Positions 1 through 8,556 of a DNA stretch of 64,000 nucleotides are shown one piece after another. Source of the DNA: an uncultured Lachnospiraceae bacterium (lineage in GTDB: Bacteria > Bacillota > Clostridia > Lachnospirales > Lachnospiraceae). The translations under genes and the position numbers were made by a program. Location of the stretch: contig ONBT01000002.1 of assembly GCA_900316075.1 (NCBI GenBank), positions 1 to 64,000 on the forward strand. Direction: 5' to 3'. The stretch's first letter is position 1; the number at the start of each line of letters is the position of its first letter. The notes beneath the pieces were generated by a model, which saw only the letters and a program-made list of their open reading frames with translations, did no database searches and was not told the origin of the DNA.

Positions 1-2337
1 GGCGTAGTGGTTCAGGCTGTTCATGCCGGTGCCGCTGATATGGCCGTCGGGGAGGACGGAATTCCACCGCTCCCAGGTCGTCGTGGCCCCCATATTCACC
101 TCATAGAGCCAGGAGGGGTAGTCCTCGTTCAGAAGCAATGTCACGGCGTCGTCGGCGTGCCCCAGGTCCGTCAGGGCGTCGCAGAGGTGGGCCGTTCCAA
201 GGAAGCCGGTCGCCAGGTGCATGTTCCACTTCTTCAATAGGGCGTGGAGCCGCTCGCCCACGGCTCGCTCCTCATCCTCCTCAAATAGCCCGAACCGATA
301 GCCCATGGCATAGGCCGTCTGGCCGGGGGCCGTCAGGTACTTCTTCCGCATGGCAGAGCGCACCTCCGCGGAAATTTTCCGGTAGTAGGCAGCGTCCTCT
401 TCCTTTCCGAGAATCTCCGCCGCTTTTGCCGTCAGGCCCGTCGAATACATGTAGTAGGCGCTGGCGACGAAGTAAGGGTCCGTCCCACCAAGGGTGTGGG
501 TCTCGTCCTCGGCCCCGCCCTCGACATCCAGGGAGAGCCAGTCTCCGAAGTGGAAGCCGCACTCCCAGAGTCGCTTTCCGCCGCAGTAGTCTTCGTCCAT
601 GCGGATGATGAAATCGGCCCACTGCTTCATGTTCGTATATTCTTCAGCGAGCCAGGCGGTGTTGCCCGAATGGAGGTAGGCGTTCCAGGGGATTATGGTC
701 GCCGCATCACCCCAGGCCGAAGCCCCGCCCTCATTCTCCGGGCAGTCCGCCGGGTCGTAGGCAGGCTCCCCCATCTTCTCCCGCCCGATGGACAGGGGGT
801 CGGGAACCACGTAGGGAACGGCCCCTCCGGCAAGGCCCTGCTCATAGGCCATGTCGGAGAGATACTTGCGGAAGAAGGCGTCGGTCCGCATATGATAGGA
901 AGCAGCTCCCGAGAAAATCTCGGCGTCCCCGGTCCAACCCAGGCGCTCGTCCCGCTGGGGGCAGTCCGTGGGAATATCAAGATAGTTTCCCTTCTGCCCC
1001 CACTTCGTATTTGAAATCAGCTGGTTCAGCTTGGGAAGGGCGGTCGAGAGTTCCCCGATGGGCTCGAGGTCCGAATACAAGGCCACCGCCGAAAAGGCTG
1101 CCCGCTGAATCTCTTCCTCCGTCATGCCCTCCACCTTCACGTAGCGGAAGCCGTAGAAAGTGAAATGGGGGCGGATATACCGCTTCTCCCCGTCGGCGTA
1201 GCACTCGAAAAGGGCCCTGGCCGAACGGAGGTTGTCATTATAGAAACAGCCGTCCTGCAGGATTTCCCCGTAGGAGAGAATAATGTGGTGCGCCTTCATC
1301 CCCTCGTCGATGAAGAATTCCGCCCAGCCCGTGATTTCCTGGCCGAAATCCAGAACCAGTTCTTTCTTCGGAGTCACAATGAGTTTTGCGGAAAGCCGCT
1401 CGTGGGCCTTGACCGGGAGGCCCTGCATGGGAATGAGCCTTCCGGCGGGAGCCGGGGCCTTCTTCACCCCGGTCAGGTTCCGGGACCGGACCTCCGGGTG
1501 CTTCAGGACATCGATCCGGGCAGGGTCGATGATTTCCCCGTCGTAGAGATTGGACGCAATGACCGGGGACTTCAGGCTCCGCCAGGTCTCATCGGTTCCG
1601 ATGACTTCGCTTGTCCCGTCATTTTTTGTAATACAGATATCTGCGATGGCCTGATACCTGTCCCCGTAGATTTCCCGGAGGCGGCCGTCGTCCAGATAGG
1701 TATAGCGGCCCTTGTACCAGCCGTCTCCCAGCCAGATATCGAGCGTATTCTCTCCTTCTTCAAGAAGCAGACCTATGTCATAGGTCTGGTACTGAACCCG
1801 GTCCCGGTAGTCGGTATAGTAGGGGGTCAGGTACTCCTCTCCCACCTTCTTTCCGTTGAGATAAGCCTCATAGAGGCCCAGGCCGCAGACATAGAGACGG
1901 GCCCGGGACAGATTTTTCATACCTTCTCCGGACAGGGTGAAGGTTTTCCGCAGGACCGGCAGAATCTCCCGGGAAAAGTCCGGACCAATCCAGACCCCCT
2001 TCCACTGGCCGGCCGGATGGCCGCCTTCGAAGGAAGCGGCTGCGCTCACTGCCGTATCCCCGGTCTCGTCAGTGACGGTCACCCGCCAGAAATAAGGCTG
2101 GCCTGCTTTCACCGCTGAAGAGAGTTCCGGCACATATGCATAAGAGGAGAGGACCTTCTCCCCGCTGTCAAAAACTATACTTTTGAAAGCTTCATCCTCT
2201 GCAATCTGAAGGCGGCTCTTCTCCTGCCGCTTCCCGACGGCCTCCGTCACCTCCCAGGAAAAGGTGAGGTTCTTTAGTTCAATTCCCATCGGGGCGGTCT
2301 CGCCGTTGACCCGCAGATTTTCAATCTTCATTTTCAT
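1..2337 (-). CDS. Alpha-L-rhamnosidase, GH78 (3' end cut by window)
   Basis: Likely hydrolyses terminal alpha-L-rhamnose from plant glycosides. The reading frame stays open to the window edge, so the C-terminus is missing. The N-terminal half has the beta-sandwich pattern of bacterial rhamnosidases (for example SWEVTE, FRWRVTV-like and GLYEAYLNGKKVGEE segments). Around residue 455 is the family block PTDCPQRDERLGWTGDA, at the entrance of the (alpha/alpha)6 catalytic domain, and later ATTTWERWNS and SLNHYA. No signal peptide is visible, so it is probably cytoplasmic. The first ATG (2337) overlaps the GH3 stop as ATGA; a second in-frame ATG at 2331 sits at better spacing from GGAAGAGAG. It is the last visible gene of the operon starting near 8.3 kb. 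Family is confident; exact substrate is inferred. Confidence 0.93.
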   Translation of the reverse strand, partial: MKMKIENLRVNGETAPMGIELKNLTFSWEVTEAVGKRQEKSRLQIAEDEAFKSIVFDSGEKVLSSYAYVPELSSAVKAGQPYFWRVTVTDETGDTAVSAAASFEGGHPAGQWKGVWIGPDFSREILPVLRKTFTLSGEGMKNLSRARLYVCGLGLYEAYLNGKKVGEEYLTPYYTDYRDRVQYQTYDIGLLLEEGENTLDIWLGDGWYKGRYTYLDDGRLREIYGDRYQAIADICITKNDGTSEVIGTDETWRSLKSPVIASNLYDGEIIDPARIDVLKHPEVRSRNLTGVKKAPAPAGRLIPMQGLPVKAHERLSAKLIVTPKKELVLDFGQEITGWAEFFIDEGMKAHHIILSYGEILQDGCFYNDNLRSARALFECYADGEKRYIRPHFTFYGFRYVKVEGMTEEEIQRAAFSAVALYSDLEPIGELSTALPKLNQLISNTKWGQKGNYLDIPTDCPQRDERLGWTGDAEIFSGAASYHMRTDAFFRKYLSDMAYEQGLAGGAVPYVVPDPLSIGREKMGEPAYDPADCPENEGGASAWGDAATIIPWNAYLHSGNTAWLAEEYTNMKQWADFIIRMDEDYCGGKRLWECGFHFGDWLSLDVEGGAEDETHTLGGTDPYFVASAYYMYSTGLTAKAAEILGKEEDAAYYRKISAEVRSAMRKKYLTAPGQTAYAMGYRFGLFEEDEERAVGERLHALLKKWNMHLATGFLGTAHLCDALTDLGHADDAVTLLLNEDYPSWLYEVNMGATTTWERWNSVLPDGHISGTGMNSLNHYA

Positions 2338-4736
2338 CTCTCTTCCATTTTGACAGGCGAGTAAAACTTTCTCATCTTTCCTTCGATAAGGGCATCTTCC
2401 GCAATCCGGAACTTTCCTTCCAGACGGATATCGTCGGCGGCCGCCCCGATGCGGACCCCGATGTCTCCGGCCTCAATCTTCCACTCGATGTCCCGGCTTC
2501 CCGTCAGGAAGGCCGTCTGGCTGGGCGAAACTTCAAAGGTCACGCGCTTTGTTTCGCCTGCCGAAAGGGGCACCCGGGCAAAGCCGGAAAGGAGCATATT
2601 GGGCCGGACCATGGAGGCATTATCGTCCCGAAGGAAGAGGAATACGGTCTCGGTCCCCTCGCGGGAGCCGGTATTCTTCACATCAAAGGAGACGGTCAGG
2701 GCTTCATGGGGCTGAACGGTCTCTTTTTCGACCTTCAGGCCGCTGTACTCGAAGGTCGTATAGGAAAGCCCGTGGCCGAAGAAATAGCGGGGCTTGTGGG
2801 AGCCGTCCACGTAGTCCGTGAAGCCGATGCTGTCTGCCTGAAACATGCCGGTCCCGTAGGGTTCATAATAATATACGGGAAGCTGCCCCGCATTCCTTGC
2901 CGTGCAGACCGGAAGCTTGCCGGAGGGAGCCGCCTTTCCGGTCAGGACGTCAACCACGGCCTCGGCACCGGCCTCGGCCGGAGCCCAGCACTCGAGGATG
3001 GCAGAGAGCTTTTCATCTGCGATGTCACTTGAAAGGGGCCTTCCGGAGAAATGGAGGCCGACCATGGGAATATTGAGCTTGGAAGCTTCTTCAATGAAGG
3101 CTTCCTGCCCCTGGGGCAGGCCGATATTCATGGTATCAATGCCCTCGCCCATGGTACAGATGGAGCCACTGCCCCACTTGCCGCCCAGGGTCAGGAGGAT
3201 GAGGTCCGCGTCCTTTGCCGCATCCAGCGCCTCTTCAAAAGCGGAATGGTCATTTCCGTATTTGTCGAAGCCCTTTGCCCAGACAATTTCCGTATCCGGC
3301 AGGCGGTCTTTAAGTTCCTCCAGGAGGTTCCTGCAGTCCGGCTTCTGCCGTTTCAGAACTTCATCGAACCCCTCCTGCTCATCGTCCTGAACCTGGGTAC
3401 CGGGAAGGCGGATATCTGCGGGTCTTCCGGCGGCCGCCTCCTGCTCCACCCCGGCCATGGAATTCGTGGCGCAGAGGGTGGCCGTCATCATATCCATATG
3501 GGTGTAGCCGCCGAAGAAGTAGCGGGCGTTCGCGGCCTGGGGCCCTATGACGGCAATCTTCCGGAGCTTCCTGTCCAGGGGTAATACATTATTCTCATTC
3601 TTGAGAAGTACCAGCGATTCCCGGGCAGACTGCAGGGTAAGCTCCTTCGCTTCCGGCTTCTCGAAGAGGGCGGAAACCTTCGGCGTCTCTTCGGCATACG
3701 GGTGGTCGAAAAGGCCCATGCGGAATTTCGCGGTCAGGACCCGGAGGACGGCCCGGTCGAGAAGAGCCGTATCCGCTTTTCCTTCACGGAAGGCCCGGGC
3801 GAAGTCGTCCTGGTTGAAGCATCTCGGGAAGGGCAGTTCCTGATCCATGCCGGCAGAGAGGGCCGAGAGACCCGTCTCCCCGTAGCTCGTTCCCACGTGG
3901 TCGAATTCAAAGGCGTTGGACACGGCCCCGTAGTCCGCGAAGACGCAGCCGTCAAAGCCCATCTCTCCGCGCAGGATATCAGTCAGGAACTCTTTCGAAA
4001 GGGAGAAGGGAACCCCGTCCACGGAACAGTAGCAGGGCATGACCCCCTTGAGACCGCCCTCGGCAATGGCCGCCTGGAAGGGCTTCCCGAAGGTCTCCAG
4101 ATGGTCCCGGCGGCCGATGCGGATTTCCGCCCCGTGTACACCGGCGCTGGAGGAATGGAAGCCGAAGAAGTGCTTGGCCACGGCATCCGCATGCCGGCCG
4201 TCCTCTTCCGCCTCCTGAATTCCCTTGGTAAAGGCGGTTCCCATGGCAGCCACAGCCGTCGGATCCTCCCCGTAGCTCTCGCCGCAGCGGCCCATGCGGG
4301 GGTCTCTCGTCACATCGAGGACAGGGGCCAGGACGTGGGTAATGCCGCAGGAAAGCTCCTCTTTTGCAACCAGGGCTCCCAGCTTCTCTTCGAGATCTGT
4401 ATCAAAGGAAGCTCCCCGGCTGACCCCGGAGGGCAGGGAAACAGAACCCTGGAAGAAGGGACCGCAAAGGCCTTCCATGTGAAAGATGGCCGGAATGTGG
4501 TGGGGACTCTTTTCAATGATTTCCTTCTGCAAGGCCCGCTGCCAGTCGACGGCCTCGGAAAGGGTCTTCATCTCCCGGACACAGAGGGTACTGATCTCTC
4601 CCATACCGTAGGTCAGCATGGCGGAAATCTTCTCCTTCATTTCCGGCATATACATGATGCCGCCGATCTGGGCCACCTTTTCTTCGAGACTCAGTTCACT
4701 GAGCAGGTCTCTTGCCTTTTTTTCATTGATGTCCAT
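2334..4736 (-). CDS. Glycoside hydrolase family 3 (beta-glucosidase/xylosidase)
   Basis: 800-residue GH3 enzyme that removes beta-linked glucose or xylose from the non-reducing end. The N-terminal TIM-barrel segment carries the GH3 stretch APVLDVTRDPRMGRCGESYG and KHFFGF; the presumed nucleophile is Asp in CVFADYGAV near residue 267. The second alpha/beta domain (about 375-600) and a C-terminal FnIII-like domain follow. There is no signal peptide. The gene starts inside the end of the AraC regulator (14 bp overlap) and overlaps the rhamnosidase by 4 bp, so the three are translationally coupled. Together with GH78 it could strip rhamnose then glucose from rutinoside-type glycosides; this pairing is inference, and beta-xylosidase is an alternative. 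Confidence 0.93.
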   Translation of the reverse strand: MDINEKKARDLLSELSLEEKVAQIGGIMYMPEMKEKISAMLTYGMGEISTLCVREMKTLSEAVDWQRALQKEIIEKSPHHIPAIFHMEGLCGPFFQGSVSLPSGVSRGASFDTDLEEKLGALVAKEELSCGITHVLAPVLDVTRDPRMGRCGESYGEDPTAVAAMGTAFTKGIQEAEEDGRHADAVAKHFFGFHSSSAGVHGAEIRIGRRDHLETFGKPFQAAIAEGGLKGVMPCYCSVDGVPFSLSKEFLTDILRGEMGFDGCVFADYGAVSNAFEFDHVGTSYGETGLSALSAGMDQELPFPRCFNQDDFARAFREGKADTALLDRAVLRVLTAKFRMGLFDHPYAEETPKVSALFEKPEAKELTLQSARESLVLLKNENNVLPLDRKLRKIAVIGPQAANARYFFGGYTHMDMMTATLCATNSMAGVEQEAAAGRPADIRLPGTQVQDDEQEGFDEVLKRQKPDCRNLLEELKDRLPDTEIVWAKGFDKYGNDHSAFEEALDAAKDADLILLTLGGKWGSGSICTMGEGIDTMNIGLPQGQEAFIEEASKLNIPMVGLHFSGRPLSSDIADEKLSAILECWAPAEAGAEAVVDVLTGKAAPSGKLPVCTARNAGQLPVYYYEPYGTGMFQADSIGFTDYVDGSHKPRYFFGHGLSYTTFEYSGLKVEKETVQPHEALTVSFDVKNTGSREGTETVFLFLRDDNASMVRPNMLLSGFARVPLSAGETKRVTFEVSPSQTAFLTGSRDIEWKIEAGDIGVRIGAAADDIRLEGKFRIAEDALIEGKMRKFYSPVKMEER

Positions 4737-5982
4737 CGTTTTTTCTTTCTCCCTGGAAATTTCGCTTCTGCCGGTACTCCATCGGCGTCATTCCTGTCTC
4801 TTCCCGGAAAACCCGGCTGAAATAGTTGCGGTTGCCGAACTGCAGGGATGCGCTGATTTCCTCCACAGAGTCCCCGGTCACGGTCAGGGCAATCTTTGCC
4901 AGCTCCACCCTGGTCTTTTTGATATAGTCCTTGAGGCGGACCCCCGTCTCCTTATAGAACTTCTTCGTAAAATAATATTCCGTGTAGCCCACGGCAGCGG
5001 CCACATCCGCCACCGTAATCGGCCGCTTGGCATTGGCCCGGATGTAGTCGCAGCTGGTCCGGACAATGGGGGAAACTCCCTCCTCGTCCCTCCTCGCCCG
5101 GACCAGGTCGGTGCAGGTCTTCAGCATCGTATGGGTCATACGGCCGACCGCTTCCGTATCCGGACAGGCCTCAATCCGGGCAAGCATATCCGCCTGGGCC
5201 TGCCGGGCCCCGGCCGAAGAAACTCCCCCTTCCACCGCTGCCCGGAAGCAGAGGACCGTGAAGGCAATCAGGGAATCCTTTTCGTCCCGGAGGGAATTCC
5301 CGGTATCGATAAGGCGGCTCAGGCGGCCGCTTTCCGCAACCTGCAGATAGTGCTCATTGCCGTCCCGGATGGCCCCGAGGACCTCCTCTTCCTGCAGAAT
5401 CTGCCTGGCCTCCCTGGTCCGGTCCGGCAGGGCTTCCGGCTCCTGGGGAAGGGAGAGGCTTTCCTCCGGATAGATGAAATCCCAGGGGTGGATGCCCTCC
5501 TCGGTAAGCATATAGTGAAGAAGGACCCCGTACTGGTCCATCAATTCCCTATGCACTACGGGAATCGTCTTGAGCTCGTTCTTCAGGCGGGATATGGAAC
5601 CCGAGTCAATCCCGGGCCGGCTCCGCAGGCGGCTGTCGAGCTCTTCCGAAGAAATGCGGCTCTCCAGCATGGGCCCCACCAGAAGTAGGAGGCGGGGAAA
5701 CTGCTTTCCTTCATTATTCCTGTCATAAAGACCCTCAATGAACCAGCAGAGGCCGAGGAAGTCCCTGTAGAAGACAGGCCGGCTGCAGGAAGCAAAGCCG
5801 CGTTTTCGGACGTAGGCCAGACAGCCGTTCTTTTCCAGAATGTCCAGAAGGTCGTCCTCAATGGAGCTTGTCGAGGCAAAGAACTCAAACCCCGTCCCGA
5901 AGCACCAGGTGGAAACCCCGGACGTATGAAAGAGCTGTTCGCCCAGTATCCGCAATCTCTCCTCCACCGGCACATAGCCCAT
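4723..5982 (-). CDS. AraC-family transcriptional regulator
   Basis: 419-residue regulator. The C-terminal ~100 residues form the double helix-turn-helix of the AraC family (first HTH ITVADVAAAVGYTEYYFTKKF, second DSVEEISASLQFGNRNYFSRVFREE, followed by TGMTPMEYR). The N-terminal 300 residues are a sensing domain I cannot name. The start was placed at 5982 because AGGAGG lies 7 bases ahead of it; a longer GTG start at 6012 is possible but lacks a good ribosome binding site. It lies between the hydrolase and the GH3 gene on the same strand, so it probably controls this glycoside operon in response to a sugar. Confidence 0.93.
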   Translation of the reverse strand: MGYVPVEERLRILGEQLFHTSGVSTWCFGTGFEFFASTSSIEDDLLDILEKNGCLAYVRKRGFASCSRPVFYRDFLGLCWFIEGLYDRNNEGKQFPRLLLLVGPMLESRISSEELDSRLRSRPGIDSGSISRLKNELKTIPVVHRELMDQYGVLLHYMLTEEGIHPWDFIYPEESLSLPQEPEALPDRTREARQILQEEEVLGAIRDGNEHYLQVAESGRLSRLIDTGNSLRDEKDSLIAFTVLCFRAAVEGGVSSAGARQAQADMLARIEACPDTEAVGRMTHTMLKTCTDLVRARRDEEGVSPIVRTSCDYIRANAKRPITVADVAAAVGYTEYYFTKKFYKETGVRLKDYIKKTRVELAKIALTVTGDSVEEISASLQFGNRNYFSRVFREETGMTPMEYRQKRNFQGERKNDGHQ

Positions 5983-6072
5983 GGCATTCCCTCCTGAAAA
6001 ATCCGCCGGCACACGGCTGCACTGACCCCGCCTATGGCAAGGGCCTCATCCGCCCTGCAGCCGACCGGAAAA

Positions 6073-8127
6073 TTACTCTTCCACGATGACCCGGACCCGG
6101 GCCAGATTCCGGCACTGGGTGAAGTCGTCTGCGGCGTCTCCGTTTTTGTTTGACATAAATCTTGCTGTCACGAAGTGGGTCCCGGGGGTATCAAATACAT
6201 GACTAATATAAGACACAGCCCCGTGGACTCCCCTTTCATTCGTCCGCTCGAAGGTACCCGGTACGGGGAAGGGATCTTTGGCGGGAAGGTCCCAGTCATC
6301 GGCAAAGCCGTAGTCGACTCTTGTCACCTCTCCGGCCCCTTCCGGAACCCCGATAGAAAGGGAGAAGTTCACGGTCTCTCCGACCTTCACATGGGCAGCG
6401 GTCCGCCCGTTTGCCAGAAGGACTGCGGCCGGCTGCAGTCCGCCCCGCTCTCTCCCTGATTTTGTAACGGAAATACGTCCCCCGTCCGCCTCGTAATTCG
6501 TCGTCGGGCAGGGTTCTTTTCCTTCCTCCACCCAGGCGGCAACGTCCAGAAGGGACTGGCGGAGAACACCGAGGTAATTTGTCACCATGGTGTTTTCCAT
6601 CTTTTCGGTATTTCCGTGCATGCAGTGGTCATTGTAATAGAGGCGGAATTTTGCGGCATTTCCGGCCTCCGCCACCTTTCCCCGGTACCAGTCAGCGCAC
6701 CAGGGGCAGGTGGACTCGTCGTTTAAGGCCTGGACCACGATGACATTTCCCTGAATCTGCCCGTCCTGCACCGTGCCAGTTCCGGTCATGCCGGGCCCGA
6801 AAACCGTCGAGCGCTGGGGCAGGGTCGGATGGCCTTCCGCATCCCGGAACTGGTCCCAGGCGTGGAAGGAAGGGTCCTCGGGCACCTGGTGGCGGTAGTA
6901 GGACTGGGCCGCGATGTAGTCGGAATTGTCCAGATGAACCCGGTCTCCGGGATGCACCTTCGAAAGGGCCCCGGGCAGGTCATCCATCCCGTAGCAGGAA
7001 CCGATCAGAAGGCAGTTTCCTTCGATCCTGTCCAGGAGAAGAGTATACTCCTTCGCCTCCCCCTCAGGGAATGTAATATTTACGCCTTTTATATAAAGAT
7101 TTTCGCCTTCCGGTACGCTTTCGACTTCAATCCAGGCCCCGGAGCCGTCCGTCAGCATCTTCTTCCAGGCCCCGTCGACGTCGTCCATATCACGGCTCGC
7201 AACAGGCTCGCCGGGCAGGTGCACGGCCTTCACCACCGTCTCAAACTGCAGGCGGTCTTTCACCGCCGAGGAAGAAGGGTCTGCCCCCAGATAGCCGGGC
7301 ACGGTCCAGAAATCAGTGAAATAGCTTTGGTCCCGGGCATGAATCAGGGGCATGAGGACCGGCAGGGCTCCGTCGTCAATGCGGCCATGGGCCTCCGAAT
7401 ACCAGATGGTCGGGGAAAAGCCCATATCCGTAATCTCCCGGAGCATGAAGGCCTCGTCCTCCGTCAGCCCATCGTAAAGGTGCTCAATATCTCCCCCGGC
7501 GTCCACCCGGTCGGTAATGAGGCCGAAAACCCGCCGCAGGGCCCGCTGTCCCTGCACATGGAGCATGATGGTATTGGGGAGGGAGACGGGAGAACCGATG
7601 ACGAAGGGGACGGCCCCGTCCCAGCTTCTTGTATTTTCAATGGCCGCCATGGTTTTATACCCTCCGCCGGAGCCCCCGTAGACATAGCCGAAGGGCCGGG
7701 TGCAGCCGTAGAATTCCTCCGCCTTTTTCCGGGAAAACTCCGCGACGACGGCCGAAGACTTCCAGACCCGCTGAGGGTCGGGAATGTCCCCGAAAGAAGC
7801 TTTCGAACCCATATTGCTCTCGACATAGTAAGCCCCATGGGAAATAGCAAATGCAATCTCGTCGTCAAGGCCGGTCTTTCCCAAAGGCACCATCTCCTCG
7901 TCCGGTCCCGGAAAAGGGCTTAGATACTGGAAGAAGCGCCCCTTGAAATTTTCCTGCGGCGGGAAGCAGAAGATGAATTTGACCCCCGTCCCCTCGAAAT
8001 GCCCGTGCATGTATGTGTAGGGCAGGTGCCGTCCGTCGGAAAGGGCCCGCTCCTTTTCTTCTTCCGCGTCGATGACCGGCTTCTGATAGTCCGGGTCCTT
8101 TGCCGGATCATAGATTTCTTTTTTCAT
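6073..8127 (-). CDS. Alpha/beta-hydrolase-like protein, possible esterase
   Basis: 684 residues, no signal peptide. The segment GYVYGGSGGGYKTMAAIE near residue 160 looks like a nucleophile elbow (G-G-S-G-G-G) of an alpha/beta hydrolase, and later NDHCMHGN could supply the His. The overall make-up recalls tannase/feruloyl-esterase-like proteins, but I cannot assign a named family. The C-terminal ~130 residues look like a beta-sandwich. The start at 8127 follows AAGGGGACGAT; an upstream in-frame ATG lacks a site. As first large gene of a glycosidase operon, an acyl or aromatic ester on the glycoside is a reasonable substrate guess, not evidence. Confidence 0.6.
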   Translation of the reverse strand: MKKEIYDPAKDPDYQKPVIDAEEEKERALSDGRHLPYTYMHGHFEGTGVKFIFCFPPQENFKGRFFQYLSPFPGPDEEMVPLGKTGLDDEIAFAISHGAYYVESNMGSKASFGDIPDPQRVWKSSAVVAEFSRKKAEEFYGCTRPFGYVYGGSGGGYKTMAAIENTRSWDGAVPFVIGSPVSLPNTIMLHVQGQRALRRVFGLITDRVDAGGDIEHLYDGLTEDEAFMLREITDMGFSPTIWYSEAHGRIDDGALPVLMPLIHARDQSYFTDFWTVPGYLGADPSSSAVKDRLQFETVVKAVHLPGEPVASRDMDDVDGAWKKMLTDGSGAWIEVESVPEGENLYIKGVNITFPEGEAKEYTLLLDRIEGNCLLIGSCYGMDDLPGALSKVHPGDRVHLDNSDYIAAQSYYRHQVPEDPSFHAWDQFRDAEGHPTLPQRSTVFGPGMTGTGTVQDGQIQGNVIVVQALNDESTCPWCADWYRGKVAEAGNAAKFRLYYNDHCMHGNTEKMENTMVTNYLGVLRQSLLDVAAWVEEGKEPCPTTNYEADGGRISVTKSGRERGGLQPAAVLLANGRTAAHVKVGETVNFSLSIGVPEGAGEVTRVDYGFADDWDLPAKDPFPVPGTFERTNERGVHGAVSYISHVFDTPGTHFVTARFMSNKNGDAADDFTQCRNLARVRVIVEE

Positions 8128-8275
8128 ATCGTCCCCTTTTTTCATGACTAATGTAAAACCCGCATTCTCCGTATCCGGGAGTACGGGTGGACAGGTCGAC
8201 ATGGACCATATCCCCTTCCGGGGCGGCCGCCTTATAGGAAAGCTCCGCAGTTTCGTAGGCGCGCATATTATTCAT
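8108..8275 (-). CDS. Small ORF overlapping the hydrolase start (55 aa)
   Basis: Open frame of 55 codons beginning MNNMRAYETAELSYKAAAPE and ending 20 bases inside the downstream hydrolase gene. AAAAGGAG lies directly before the first ATG, and at proper distance from an in-frame ATG three codons later. Composition looks protein-like (acidic and hydroxyl residues, common codons). It may be a leader that couples translation to the hydrolase or the remnant N-terminus of a longer protein. One copy of the AT-rich repeated motif lies inside it. I do not recognise the product. Confidence 0.35.
   Translation of the reverse strand: MNNMRAYETAELSYKAAAPEGDMVHVDLSTRTPGYGECGFYISHEKRGRYEKRNL
8142..8158 (-). 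repeat. AT-rich repeated motif copy
   Basis: TTTTACATTAGTCATGA on the minus strand, 15 bases ahead of the hydrolase start and just upstream of its AAGGGG site. It matches the consensus TTTAYATTAKTCATRA shared by copies elsewhere in the window. Confidence 0.6.
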
Positions 8276-8510
8276 TCTCCTTTTTCTCAGTTGAATCCGT
8301 GGAGGCAGCCTGTACGTCCTCTTCCTGAGGTGCGGTCTGCGCAGTTCCCATGTCCGAAACGGCCTGTCCTGCTTCTTCCCCGGCAGCTGCCTGCACGGCT
8401 GCCGCTGTCCGGCACCCGCTCTCGTTTCTTTTATCTGCAGTATACGGCAGGGGATGAAAATCGGCTATGCCTTCATTATGCAAAAGGGATAATTTTTGGC
8501 GAAAAGAAAA

Positions 8511-8550
8511 AGAGCCCCGCCGGCTTTCGCCGGCGGGGCTCTCAAAATTC
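8511..8550 (-). terminator. Intrinsic terminator of the radical SAM gene
   Basis: On the minus strand AGAGCCCCGCCGGC pairs with GCCGGCGGGGCTCT around a GAAA loop, followed by TTTTTCTTTT. It lies immediately after the stop codon of the radical SAM gene. Confidence 0.92.
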
Positions 8551-8556
8551 AGTTGA

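Noticed and set aside
3702-4820. Long plus-strand ORFs opposite the glycosidase, synthetase and transporter genes
   Set aside because: Mirror frames of GC-rich genes; no ribosome binding sites and no recognisable domains, while the opposite strand has clear families.
8276-8440. Alanine-rich open frame ending ...STEKKENE upstream of the hydrolase as a gene
   Set aside because: No start codon with a ribosome binding site; the frame runs back through a terminator hairpin.
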